DNA from: Cryobacterium glucosi | GTDB lineage: Bacteria; Actinomycetota; Actinomycetes; Actinomycetales; Microbacteriaceae | Direction: 5' to 3' | Assembly: GCF_004402235.1 (NCBI RefSeq) | Contig: NZ_SOFS01000043.1 | Coordinates: 62,001-126,000 of the forward strand | Length of the DNA: 64,000 nt | In this document: positions 36,074 to 43,977 of the stretch, piece after piece | Layout: the number at the start of each line of letters is the position of its first letter | Numbering within the stretch: the stretch's first letter is position 1 | The notes under the pieces: generated by a model | The model's input: only the letters and a program-made list of their open reading frames with translations | Told to the model about the DNA's origin: nothing | Databases searched by the model: none | Translations under genes and position numbers: made by a program

Positions 36074-36841
36074 ATGACCGCGAACCCAGCTCCCCAGCTG
36101 ATCGACCTCGAACTTCCGGCCGCGAACGGCGGAAGCGCCGGACTCCGCGCGGTGCTCGGAGTGCCTGCCGGCTCCGGTCCCTGGCCCGGGGTTGTGCTCG
36201 TGCACGAGGCCTTCGGCATCAGTGACGTGATGCGCCGGCAGGTCGAACGACTGGCGGCGGCCGGCTACCTCGCACTGATGCCCGACCTCTTCACGGAGGG
36301 CGGCGCCCGGAAGTGCCTCGTCGCGACCTTCCGCGCCCTGACCGCGGGCGAGGGGCGCGCGTTCGTCGACATCGAGAACGCGCGGCACGCGCTCATCGCC
36401 CGGGCGGACTGCACGGGTGAGGTGGGTGTGCTCGGCTTCTGCATGGGCGGCGGCTTCGCGCTCGCGGCCGCCACGCGGGGGTTCGCCGCGGCATCCGTCA
36501 ACTACGGCCGGCTGCCGAAAGACCTCGACGCAGCCCTGGCGGGTGCGTGCCCGATCGTCGGCAGCTATGGCGGCAGGGACCGCTCTCTCGTCGGCGCCGC
36601 TGCCCGGCTCGAGGGCGCGCTCGAGGATGCCGGCGTGCCGCACGACGTCAAGGAATACCCCACGGCCGGGCACTCCTTCCTCAACGATGCCGAAACAGGC
36701 CCGGCCGCGGTGCGCTTCCTCACGCAGCGTATCCTCGGCGCCGGCCCCGACCCGGAGGCCGCCGCTGACGCCTGGATCCGCATCGAGGCGTTCTTCGCCG
36801 AGCACCTCGCCTCGGCCGCGGACCCCGCGCCCGCCGACTGA
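36074..36841 (+). CDS. Dienelactone hydrolase family protein
   Basis: 255 residues, alpha/beta-hydrolase with a cysteine nucleophile: VVLVHEAFGISDVMRRQVERLAA, VGVLGFCMGGGFALA (Cys about 121), GGRDRSL (acid) and PTAGHSFLND (His). Dienelactone hydrolases open cyclic esters in aromatic degradation, but no aromatic pathway genes are near, so the natural substrate is unknown. The start is preceded by CAGGAGG at 36062-36068. Confidence 0.9.
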   Translation: MTANPAPQLIDLELPAANGGSAGLRAVLGVPAGSGPWPGVVLVHEAFGISDVMRRQVERLAAAGYLALMPDLFTEGGARKCLVATFRALTAGEGRAFVDIENARHALIARADCTGEVGVLGFCMGGGFALAAATRGFAAASVNYGRLPKDLDAALAGACPIVGSYGGRDRSLVGAAARLEGALEDAGVPHDVKEYPTAGHSFLNDAETGPAAVRFLTQRILGAGPDPEAAADAWIRIEAFFAEHLASAADPAPAD

Positions 36842-36847
36842 CCGGTC

Positions 36848-37438
36848 TCAGCGAGCCGATGCGAGGGCGGGTTCGGTGGGAGTGACACCGGATGCCGCGA
36901 GCAGCTTCATGAATTCGCGCATCCAGCTGGGGTGGTCCGGCCAGGCCCTGCCGGAGACGAGGTTGCCGTCGACGACGCCCGCGCCGTTCTCGAACACGCC
37001 CCCGCCGAGTTCGACGTCGATCTGCAGGGCCGGGTACGCAGAGCTCGTGCGGCCGTGGAGCACCCCGGCGGCGGCGAGCAGCATCGGGCCGTGGCACAGT
37101 GCGGCGACGGGAGCGTTCCGTTCGAAGAAGTGCCGGACGATCCGCTTCGCGTCCTCGTCGTTGCGGATGTACTCCGGTGCGCGGCCGCCGGGGACGACGA
37201 TGGCCGCGTAGTCGGCCGGGTCGACGTCCTTGAACGCAACGTCGGCGTCCCAGGTGTGGCCGAGCTTCTCGGTGTAGGTGTCGAAGCCGTCCACGAAGTC
37301 ATGGACGACGAACTGGAGCTTCCTCTTCTCCGGGGCGCCGATATGCACCTCGAAGCCCTCCTCGAGCAGCCGCTGGTAAGGGTAGAACACCTCGAGGGTC
37401 TCGGCGGCGTCGCCGGTGAGAATGAGGATCTTGGTCAT
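36848..37438 (-). CDS. DJ-1/PfpI family protein (class I glutamine amidotransferase-like)
   Basis: 196 residues: KILILTGDAAETLEVFYPYQ at the start, VVPGGRAPEYIRND, and the nucleophile cysteine in VAALCHGPMLLAAAG (about 109). Family members are glyoxalases, deglycases or proteases; the exact role is open. Stops 6 bp from the convergent dienelactone hydrolase. Confidence 0.9.
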   Translation of the reverse strand: MTKILILTGDAAETLEVFYPYQRLLEEGFEVHIGAPEKRKLQFVVHDFVDGFDTYTEKLGHTWDADVAFKDVDPADYAAIVVPGGRAPEYIRNDEDAKRIVRHFFERNAPVAALCHGPMLLAAAGVLHGRTSSAYPALQIDVELGGGVFENGAGVVDGNLVSGRAWPDHPSWMREFMKLLAASGVTPTEPALASAR

Positions 37439-37591
37439 GACGTTCCTCTCTGAACGGTGTGAATCTGAACGTTGCTGAACTCAGCGGACGGGTCGTCCGT
37501 TGACGCCTTCAGTGTTCCCCCGACCGGCGCGCCGGGCAAGTGCCACCGGCGCAGGCCGGTGCGGAACAGCTGGGAAAGGGTCCAGGCCGGC

Positions 37592-37987
37592 TCAGACGAA
37601 CATCAGCACGACGCCGAGGACCGCCGATGCGAGCCCGGTGCCGAGCAGGATCAGCCCGGTCAGGCGCAGGGCCTTGCCCTCCGATTCCGGGGCATGCGTC
37701 ACCCCGCGGGATGCGTCACGGGAGTGGTACCAGACCTGCACGTCGTCGCCCGGCGCGAGCCGGTGGCTCTCGTGCGTGTTCGCGGCCCGCTCGTGCACGT
37801 CCCCCGAGCGGTCGAACCAGCGGATGACCGTGTGCGATCCCGAGGACGCGATCACGCCATCCGTGGCGACCCAGCCGCCCTTGACACCGCGGATCGCAAG
37901 CCCGAGGACATAGAGGACGGCGCCTCCGACGAACCCGACGAGGGTCAGGACCTCGCTGATGAGCCCGATGAGGTCGTGCGCGTCCAT
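37592..37987 (-). CDS. DUF3592-like small membrane protein
   Basis: 131 residues: a membrane helix (about 10-32), a beta-rich extracytoplasmic stretch (VATDGVIASSGSHTVIRWFDRSGDVHE, PGDDVQVWYH) and a second helix (about 108-130). This layout and the GDxVxVWY element fit DUF3592. ATG at 37987 was chosen because it opens the first helix; the frame continues upstream to 38188. Function unknown. Confidence 0.75.
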   Translation of the reverse strand: MDAHDLIGLISEVLTLVGFVGGAVLYVLGLAIRGVKGGWVATDGVIASSGSHTVIRWFDRSGDVHERAANTHESHRLAPGDDVQVWYHSRDASRGVTHAPESEGKALRLTGLILLGTGLASAVLGVVLMFV

Positions 37988-38114
37988 TCGCCCCACTCTC
38001 GCCCGCACGTCTCGTGCTCGTTCGCCCTGTGACCACGATCGTATCGTGCCCCGGCGCGGCGCCGTGAGGGTCCCCGATGCCCCTGATCCGGGGGCCAGCG
38101 GATACAGTCGAGAG

Positions 38115-39581
38115 ATGACCACGGTCGAAAAACCCGTCCCCGCCCACAAAGACCGCAGCTTCTTCGGGCAGCCGCGAGCTCTCGCCAATATCTTCGGCGT
38201 GGAAATGTGGGAGCGGTTCTCCTTCTATGGGATGCAGGGCATCCTGCTCCTGTACCTGTACTACTCCGCCGCCGAGGGCGGCCTGGGGATCGAGCAGGCG
38301 ACGGCCGCCGGCATCGTCGGCGCGTACGGCGGAGGGGTCTATCTCTCGACGATCCTGGGCGCCTGGATCGCCGACCGGGTGCTCGGCAGCGAGAGGGTGC
38401 TGTTCTACAGCGCCATCGTGATCATGCTCGGGCATCTCGCCCTCGCCCTCGTGCCCGGCGTCGCAGGCGTGACCGTCGGACTCTTGCTGATCGCGCTCGG
38501 CAGCGGTGGCCTGAAGGCCAATGCGACGAGCGTCGTCGGTTCGCTGTACACACGGGACGACCCTCGCCTCGACGCAGGCTTCTCGCTCTTCTACCTCGGG
38601 ATCAACCTGGGCGCGTTCTTCGGCCCGATCCTGACCGGGCTCCTGCAGACGACGGCCGGCTTCCACTTCGGCTTCGGCCTCGCCGCCGTCGGTATGGCGA
38701 TCGGGCTCACCCAGTATTCCTTCGGACGCAGGAGCCTGCCCGAGATCGTGCACCAGGTTCCGAACCCGCTCCCGCGCTCGCGCTGGACCCCCTACCTCGT
38801 CGGCGCGGTTGCCGCCGCGGCGCTCGTCGTGGTGCTCGTGTTTGTCGGCGTGATCACAGCGGACGGCCTCGTCACCCTCGTGATCGCCCTGACGGTCATC
38901 GCGACGATCAGCTACTTCGTCGTCATCCTGCGCAACCGACAGATCAGCATCGTCGAGCGCAAGCGGGTCTACGCCTTCATCCCGCTCTTCCTCGCGAGCG
39001 CCGTGTTCTGGTCGCTCTCCCAGCAGCAGTTCACGGTCGTCACGATCTACACGGACGAGCGCCTCGACCGACACTTGTTCGGATGGGAAATCCCGGTGTC
39101 CTGGATCCAGTCCTTCAACCCGGTCTTCATCATCCTGCTCTCCGGCGTCTTCGCCGCGCTCTGGACCCGCTGGGGTAGCCGCCAGCCGTCGACTCCGGTC
39201 AAGTTCGCGCTCGGCACCGCGGTGATGGGCGTGGCCTTCCTCGGCTTCCTGCCGTTCGTGGGCGGCGGTGCCAACTCGACGCCGATGCTCGCGATGATCG
39301 GCATTCTCTTCGTGCTCACGGTCGCCGAGCTCCTGATCGGCCCTGTCGGCCTCGCGCTCACCACGAAGCTCGCGCCCGCGCCGTTCCGAACCCAGATGGT
39401 CGCCCTGTTCTTCCTGTCGATCGCCCTGGGCACTGCCGTGTCCGGTTCGCTTGCCCAGTGGTACACCGAGGTCCCCGAGACGCTCTACTTCAGCGTGATC
39501 GGCGGCGTCGCGATCCTGTTCGGCATCGGGCTCGCGGTCTTCGCCCGTCCGGTGCTCCGCCTCATGGGCGGCGTGCGCTAG
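38115..39581 (+). CDS. POT family proton-coupled peptide transporter
   Basis: 488 residues with about fourteen hydrophobic helices. The N-terminal signature EMWERFSFYGMQGIL (ExxER motif for proton coupling) and FSLFYLGINLGAFFGPIL mark the PTR2/POT family. Imports di- and tripeptides. The ATG at 38115 follows GAGAG. Start region upstream (37988-38114) is divergent with the DUF3592 gene. Confidence 0.93.
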   Translation: MTTVEKPVPAHKDRSFFGQPRALANIFGVEMWERFSFYGMQGILLLYLYYSAAEGGLGIEQATAAGIVGAYGGGVYLSTILGAWIADRVLGSERVLFYSAIVIMLGHLALALVPGVAGVTVGLLLIALGSGGLKANATSVVGSLYTRDDPRLDAGFSLFYLGINLGAFFGPILTGLLQTTAGFHFGFGLAAVGMAIGLTQYSFGRRSLPEIVHQVPNPLPRSRWTPYLVGAVAAAALVVVLVFVGVITADGLVTLVIALTVIATISYFVVILRNRQISIVERKRVYAFIPLFLASAVFWSLSQQQFTVVTIYTDERLDRHLFGWEIPVSWIQSFNPVFIILLSGVFAALWTRWGSRQPSTPVKFALGTAVMGVAFLGFLPFVGGGANSTPMLAMIGILFVLTVAELLIGPVGLALTTKLAPAPFRTQMVALFFLSIALGTAVSGSLAQWYTEVPETLYFSVIGGVAILFGIGLAVFARPVLRLMGGVR

Positions 39582-39612
39582 CGGGGTCCCTGCCGCCCTG
39601 CGTATCGGCGAG

Positions 39613-39643
39613 CGGATGCCGCTGGCCGGGCCCACGGCATCCG
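39613..39643. terminator. Intergenic hairpin of inverted CGGATGCC motifs
   Basis: Arms CGGATGCCG (39613-39621) and CGGCATCCG (39635-39643) with a 13-nt loop, 32 bp after the POT-transporter stop and in a convergent gap (next stop at 39736). Candidate bidirectional terminator; no T-run. Confidence 0.6.
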
Positions 39644-39735
39644 TCGCCCCGCCGGTGCGGTCGCCGCCGCGCCGCTTTCGTCAGCCCGCTCCCGAAACGG
39701 CGGGCGCGGCCTGCCGAAACCGGCGCGGGCGCGAC

Positions 39736-41058
39736 CTAGCGGGTCGCCTCGATGATCGCGATCTCGCGGGTGGCGGTCTCCACGTCGATGGGGTCGTGGT
39801 CGCGTCCGTCGCCGTCGTGGTGCACCTGCATGTGGGGCACGACCCCTCTGCGGTACCGAACGCGCAGGCTGCGGTACCTGATCAGCCAGAACAGCATGGC
39901 CCCCGCGGCCAGGATGCCCGAAAGAGCCGCGACGCCCAGCGCCCAGCGCGGGCCGAAGCGGTCGGCGACCCACCCGACGAACGGGGCGCCGAGCGGGGTG
40001 CCGCCGGCGAAAATGGCCATGTAGAGCGCCATCACCCGGCCACGCATCGCGGGCTTCGTGGTGGTCTGCACATAGGCGTTCGCGGTCGTCATGAGCGTGA
40101 GCGAGAACAGCCCGACGAAGACGAGCGAGACCGCGAAACTGAGATACGTGGGCATCACCGCGGCGATTCCGCACGCCACGCCGAAGAGCGCGGCGCCGGC
40201 GACGACGAGGCGCAGTCGCGGGCGGCTGCGACGGGCCGACAGCAGCGCGCCCGCGACCGAGCCGACGGCCATGATGGAACTCAGCAGCCCGAATTCGCCG
40301 GCGCCCATGTGGAATTCGACCGTCGCCATGGTTGCGGTGAAGATCGCGAAGTTGAGCCCGAAGGTTCCGATCAGGAAGACCGCGATCAGCACGACGATGA
40401 TGTCTGGCCGATGCGCGACGTAGCGGAACCCGGCCATCAGCTGGCCCCGCTTCCGCGGCGCCCGCGGCTGGGGGCGCAGCTCGCTCGTGTGCAGCAGGGT
40501 CATCGCGACGACCGTCGCGGCGAAGGTGACGGCGTTGATCAGGAACACCCAGCCCGCGCCGACCGCGACCGTCAGCAGGCCGGCGACGGCCGGGCCGATC
40601 AGGCGGGCGCCGTTGAACGAGGCCGAATTCAGTGCGACCGCGTTGGACAGGTTGCTGTCGGGGACGAGCTCGGAGACGAAGGTCTGCCGTGCGGGAGAGT
40701 CGATCGCGGCGACGATCCCGAGTCCGAGCGCAAAGAGGTAGACATGCCAGAGCTGGGCGACGCCGGTCACGACGATCAGCCCGAGCCCGAGGGCCAGGAC
40801 GCCCATCAGGCTCTGGGTCATGATCAAGAGCCTGCGCCGGTTGAACCGGTCCGCGATCAGGCCGGACCACGGCATCAGCAGGAGTTGCGGCCCGAACTGC
40901 AGGGCCATCACGATCCCGACCGCCGTTGCGTTGTGGTCGGTGAGCATCGTCAGGACGATCCAGTCCTGGGCGGTGCGCTGCATCCACGTTCCGATGTTCG
41001 ACACGAGGGCGCCTGCGAACCAGATTCGATAGTTCGGGACGCTCAGGGAGCGGAACAT
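39736..41058 (-). CDS. MFS transporter (DUF894/enterobactin-exporter-like)
   Basis: 440 residues, about twelve helices: MFRSLSVPNYRIWFAGALVSNIGTWMQRTAQDWIV is the usual start of this MFS subgroup; the loop GLIADRFNRRRLL is the inter-helix 2-3 motif. The ATG at 41058 is preferred to a TTG at 41067. A histidine/aspartate-rich C-terminal tail (PHMQVHHDGDGRDHDP) is unusual and might bind metal. Downstream of, and nearly overlapping, the MarR gene, which probably controls it. Confidence 0.88.
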   Translation of the reverse strand: MFRSLSVPNYRIWFAGALVSNIGTWMQRTAQDWIVLTMLTDHNATAVGIVMALQFGPQLLLMPWSGLIADRFNRRRLLIMTQSLMGVLALGLGLIVVTGVAQLWHVYLFALGLGIVAAIDSPARQTFVSELVPDSNLSNAVALNSASFNGARLIGPAVAGLLTVAVGAGWVFLINAVTFAATVVAMTLLHTSELRPQPRAPRKRGQLMAGFRYVAHRPDIIVVLIAVFLIGTFGLNFAIFTATMATVEFHMGAGEFGLLSSIMAVGSVAGALLSARRSRPRLRLVVAGAALFGVACGIAAVMPTYLSFAVSLVFVGLFSLTLMTTANAYVQTTTKPAMRGRVMALYMAIFAGGTPLGAPFVGWVADRFGPRWALGVAALSGILAAGAMLFWLIRYRSLRVRYRRGVVPHMQVHHDGDGRDHDPIDVETATREIAIIEATR

Positions 41059-41063
41059 GGTAC

Positions 41064-41540
41064 TCAACTGTCGGTGAGCTCCTTCATGACGGTGATGGCC
41101 TCGGTGAGCACGCTGCGCTGTTCGGGGTTGAGCTTGGCGATGCGGAGGGCGAGCCAGGCATCCCGTCGGTTGCGGGTCTCGTGCATGAGGGTGCGACCGG
41201 AGTCGGTCACGGTGAGGATGATCTTGCGGCCGTCGTCCGTGGAGCCCGCCCGGTGGACGAGGCCGGCCGATACGAGCACCCCGACGGTGCGGCTCATCGA
41301 GGGCGGAGTGACCCGCTCATGCTCGCTGAGTTCGCGCAGGGTGAATGGACCGTTGAAGAAGAGGGAGCCGAGGGCGGAGAACTGGCTCGCGCTCAGCTCG
41401 TTGTCGGCCTTCTCCTGGCGCAGGCGGCGGGCGAGGCGACCGTTTGCGACGCGGAAGTCATGGCTGAGCTCTGCAACGCTCGGCCGATGTCCGGCGTGGG
41501 TGTCCGGCGGGGTCACGGCCGGTTCGAGCATGGATTCCAT
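41064..41540 (-). CDS. MarR family regulator
   Basis: 158 residues: winged helix with LSASQFSALGSLFFNGPFTLRELSEHERVTPPSMSRTVGVLVSAGLVHR and the wing GSTDDGRKIILTVTD. Five bases upstream of the MFS start on the same strand, hence a two-gene operon in which the regulator senses an exported compound. The divergent gap upstream has a 19-bp tandem repeat. Confidence 0.9.
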   Translation of the reverse strand: MESMLEPAVTPPDTHAGHRPSVAELSHDFRVANGRLARRLRQEKADNELSASQFSALGSLFFNGPFTLRELSEHERVTPPSMSRTVGVLVSAGLVHRAGSTDDGRKIILTVTDSGRTLMHETRNRRDAWLALRIAKLNPEQRSVLTEAITVMKELTDS

Positions 41541-41582
41541 AACTCATAACTGTAACCGTTTAGCGAGGCTAAGTATTCCCGT

Positions 41583-41620
41583 GAATTCTCCCGTTCTGAC
41601 AGAATTCTCCCGTTCTGTCA
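41583..41620. repeat. Two 19-bp tandem direct repeats in the marR-hydrolase gap
   Basis: GAATTCTCCCGTTCTGACA (41583-41601) and GAATTCTCCCGTTCTGTCA (41602-41620) differ at one base. The junction TTCTGACAGAA is itself a palindrome. The repeats end 10 bp before the GTG start of the hydrolase, so they could be a MarR operator overlapping the hydrolase leader. Confidence 0.8.
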
Positions 41621-41630
41621 GACTGGCCGC

Positions 41631-42494
41631 GTGCCTACCTATACGGATGACTATGGCGTCACCTTCGAGTACTACGTCTGGCCGGTGCCGCGCCCGCGGG
41701 CGGTCGTTCAGGTGGTGCACGGCGTCGGTGAACACGCCAACCGCTATACCGAGCTCGTCGGCCGGCTGAACGAGGCCGGCTACACCGTGTACGCGGACGA
41801 CCACCGCGGCCACGGGCAGACCGGGCTGCGACAGTATGCCGGCGACACGACCAGGCTCGGACGGCTCGGCCCCGGCGGGTTGCGGGCCGCGGTCGCCGGC
41901 GTGTATCAGCTGAGCGGCATCATCCGCTCGGCGCACCCGCACCTGCCGCTCGTTCTGCTGGGGCACAGCTGGGGCTCGTTCATGGCGCAGATGATCCTCA
42001 ACGAGCACGCGGATGCCTATGCCGCGGTGGTCCTGACCGGTACCGCCTATCGCTGGCCGGGCTACCTCAACGGCGGGGACCTCAATGCGCGGCACAAGCA
42101 CCTCGGAACGACGGGCGTCGAATGGCTCAGCCGTGATCCCGCGGTCGCGGACGCCTTTGTCGCCGATCCGCTGACGACCATGACGCCGCTCGCGAAGCTC
42201 TTCGGCCTCCGGGAGGCCGCGCGGCTCTTCGGACGTCCGGCGCGCGGACTGCCGGCCGACCTCCCGCTCCTGATCCTCGTCGGCGGGGACGACACCGTTG
42301 GCGGGGAGCGCAGCGCAACCATGCTCAAGAACGCATACGCGCGGCGCTCAGGGTTGCGGGACATTCGCCTGGTGGTATATCCCGGTGCCCGGCATGAAGT
42401 CTTCAACGAAACGAACCGCGCCGAGGTCTTCGACGAGCTGATCGGCTGGCTCGACAGGCAGTTACCCCCGGGGGTCGGCGGGATCGACGGTTAG
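41631..42494 (+). CDS. Serine hydrolase, monoacylglycerol-lipase-like (Hydrolase_4)
   Basis: 287 residues: VVQVVHGVGEHANRY, ADDHRGHGQTG, nucleophile LLGHSWGSFMAQM (Ser about 106), acid region LILVGGDDTVG, and His in YPGARHEVFNE. The layout equals bacterial monoacylglycerol lipases/lysophospholipases. GTG start at 41631. Divergent from marR by 90 bp. Confidence 0.88.
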   Translation: MPTYTDDYGVTFEYYVWPVPRPRAVVQVVHGVGEHANRYTELVGRLNEAGYTVYADDHRGHGQTGLRQYAGDTTRLGRLGPGGLRAAVAGVYQLSGIIRSAHPHLPLVLLGHSWGSFMAQMILNEHADAYAAVVLTGTAYRWPGYLNGGDLNARHKHLGTTGVEWLSRDPAVADAFVADPLTTMTPLAKLFGLREAARLFGRPARGLPADLPLLILVGGDDTVGGERSATMLKNAYARRSGLRDIRLVVYPGARHEVFNETNRAEVFDELIGWLDRQLPPGVGGIDG

Positions 42495-42503
42495 GCTGGC
42501 CTC

Positions 42504-43553
42504 ATGCATGGTGAATACAAGGTCCCTGGTGGCAAGCTCGTGGTCGTCGACCTGGACGTCGTCGACGACACGATCGTCAATTTCCGGCTGGCTGGGGACT
42601 TCTTCCTCGAGCCAGACGATGCCCTCGGGGCGATCAATGCGGCCGTGACCGGCCTGCCGGCCGGCACAGATGCTGCAGGGCTCGCCGCCGCGGTGCGCGC
42701 GGCCCTGCCACCCCAGGCCACCCTGCTCGGGTTCTCCCCCGAGGCCGTGGCGGTCGCGATCCGCAGGTCCCTCGCGCAGGCGAGTGGCTGGCGGGACTAC
42801 GACTGGCAGCTCGTGCACTCCAAGGCCGTGCCCCCGGTGATGCAGATGGCGCTCGACGAGGTGCTCGCGATCGAGGTCGGCGAGGGCAGGCGTAAGCCCA
42901 CGCTGCGGATCTGGGAGTGGACGGAGCCCGCCGTCGTCATCGGAAGCTTCCAGTCGCTCCGGAACGAGGTCGACGCCGAGCAGGCGGAGGCCCACGGCTT
43001 CACCGTCGTCCGCCGGATCAGCGGCGGCGGCGCCATGTTCATGGAGGCAGGCTCGGTCATCACATACTCGATCTACGCTCCCACCGCGCTCGTGCAGGGA
43101 ATGACCTTCGCCGACTCCTACGCCTTCCTCGACGAATGGGTGCTCACCGCGCTGCGCTCGCTGGGCATCGACGCGCACTACCAGCCGCTCAACGACATCA
43201 CGAGCCCGACCGGCAAGATCGGCGGCGCCGCGCAGAAGCGTCTCGGCAGCGGTGCCGTGCTGCACCACGTGACTATGAGCTACGACATGGACGGCGAGAA
43301 GATGGTGCAGGTACTGCGCATCGGTCGCGAAAAGCTCAGCGACAAGGGCATCACGAGCGCCGTCAAACGGGTCGACCCGCTCCGCAGCCAGACCGGCCTC
43401 AGCCGTGCCGAGATCATCGACAGGATGAAGCAGACCTTCACAACCCTGTACGGCGCGGTAGACGGGGACATCACCGAGGCGGAATACGCCGCCGCCGAGG
43501 CGCTCGTGGCGAGCAAGTTCGGCACCGACGAGTGGATCGCCCGCGTCCCCTGA
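42504..43553 (+). CDS. lplA: Lipoate-protein ligase with N-terminal fused accessory domain
   Basis: 349 residues. The N-terminal ~90 residues (HGEYKVPGGKLVVVDLDVVDDTIVNFRLAGDFFLEPDDALGAI region) resemble the lipoate-ligase accessory (C-terminal/LplB) domain. The catalytic part follows: LRIWEWTEPAVVIGSFQSLRNEV, VVRRISGGGAMFMEAG (lipoyl-AMP loop) and SPTGKIGGAAQKRL with the catalytic lysine. It ligates free lipoate (or octanoate) to 2-oxoacid dehydrogenase and glycine-cleavage proteins. Domain order is swapped compared with E. coli LplA. Nine bp after the hydrolase stop. Confidence 0.85.
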   Translation: MHGEYKVPGGKLVVVDLDVVDDTIVNFRLAGDFFLEPDDALGAINAAVTGLPAGTDAAGLAAAVRAALPPQATLLGFSPEAVAVAIRRSLAQASGWRDYDWQLVHSKAVPPVMQMALDEVLAIEVGEGRRKPTLRIWEWTEPAVVIGSFQSLRNEVDAEQAEAHGFTVVRRISGGGAMFMEAGSVITYSIYAPTALVQGMTFADSYAFLDEWVLTALRSLGIDAHYQPLNDITSPTGKIGGAAQKRLGSGAVLHHVTMSYDMDGEKMVQVLRIGREKLSDKGITSAVKRVDPLRSQTGLSRAEIIDRMKQTFTTLYGAVDGDITEAEYAAAEALVASKFGTDEWIARVP

Positions 43554-43589
43554 CCGACGGTCGAGGCCTGCTCGAGGGGGGGACGGCGG

Positions 43590-43943
43590 CTACCGGCCGC
43601 GGGTCAGCAGGTCCTGGTATTCGGCGTGCTTGTCGATCCACGCGACGACATAGGGGCAGACGGCGACGACCGTCAGGTCAGTGCGCTCGCGCATGTCGTC
43701 GAGGGCCTGCTCGACGAGGATGCTCGCGAGTCCTTCGCCCCGGTGCCGGGGGTCGACTTCGACGTGGGTGAAGAGCACCCGGGAGCCGTCGATCTCATAG
43801 TCGGCGAAACCCGCGGTCGTGTCCCCGAAGAGCAGGCTGTACCGGGAGAGGGCCGGCTCATGCCGGAAGGTGGGCCGCGCGGTATCCTGCGTCGTCGCAT
43901 CCGCCGGAGTCGTTGATTCGGTCGTCGGGGAGTCTGTAGTCAT
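43590..43943 (-). CDS. GNAT-like N-acetyltransferase (YjdJ/Acetyltransf_CG type)
   Basis: 117 residues. A Thr/Ser/Asp-rich N-terminal ~25 residues precede the short GNAT core SRYSLLFGDTTAGFADYEI, VLFTHVEVDPRHRGEGLASILVEQALDD (acetyl-CoA loop RGEGLA) and CPYVVAWIDKHAEYQDLL. This is the small one-domain type with the CPY..W motif. ATG at 43949 is also possible. Substrate unknown. Divergent from the methyltransferase gene. Confidence 0.85.
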   Translation of the reverse strand: MTTDSPTTESTTPADATTQDTARPTFRHEPALSRYSLLFGDTTAGFADYEIDGSRVLFTHVEVDPRHRGEGLASILVEQALDDMRERTDLTVVAVCPYVVAWIDKHAEYQDLLTRGR

Positions 43944-43977
43944 CCCCATAGAGTAAGCCGACTGACACAATGAGGGA

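Noticed and set aside
37716-39635. 639-codon open frame opposite the POT transporter
   Set aside because: Antisense shadow of a highly G+C-rich real gene; composition rich in Arg/Glu/Asp/Gly and no recognisable domain, while the opposite strand encodes a clear transporter.
39616-41769. 717-codon open frame opposite the MFS and MarR genes
   Set aside because: Same shadow effect; it runs through two recognised genes and an intergenic gap with no domain of its own.
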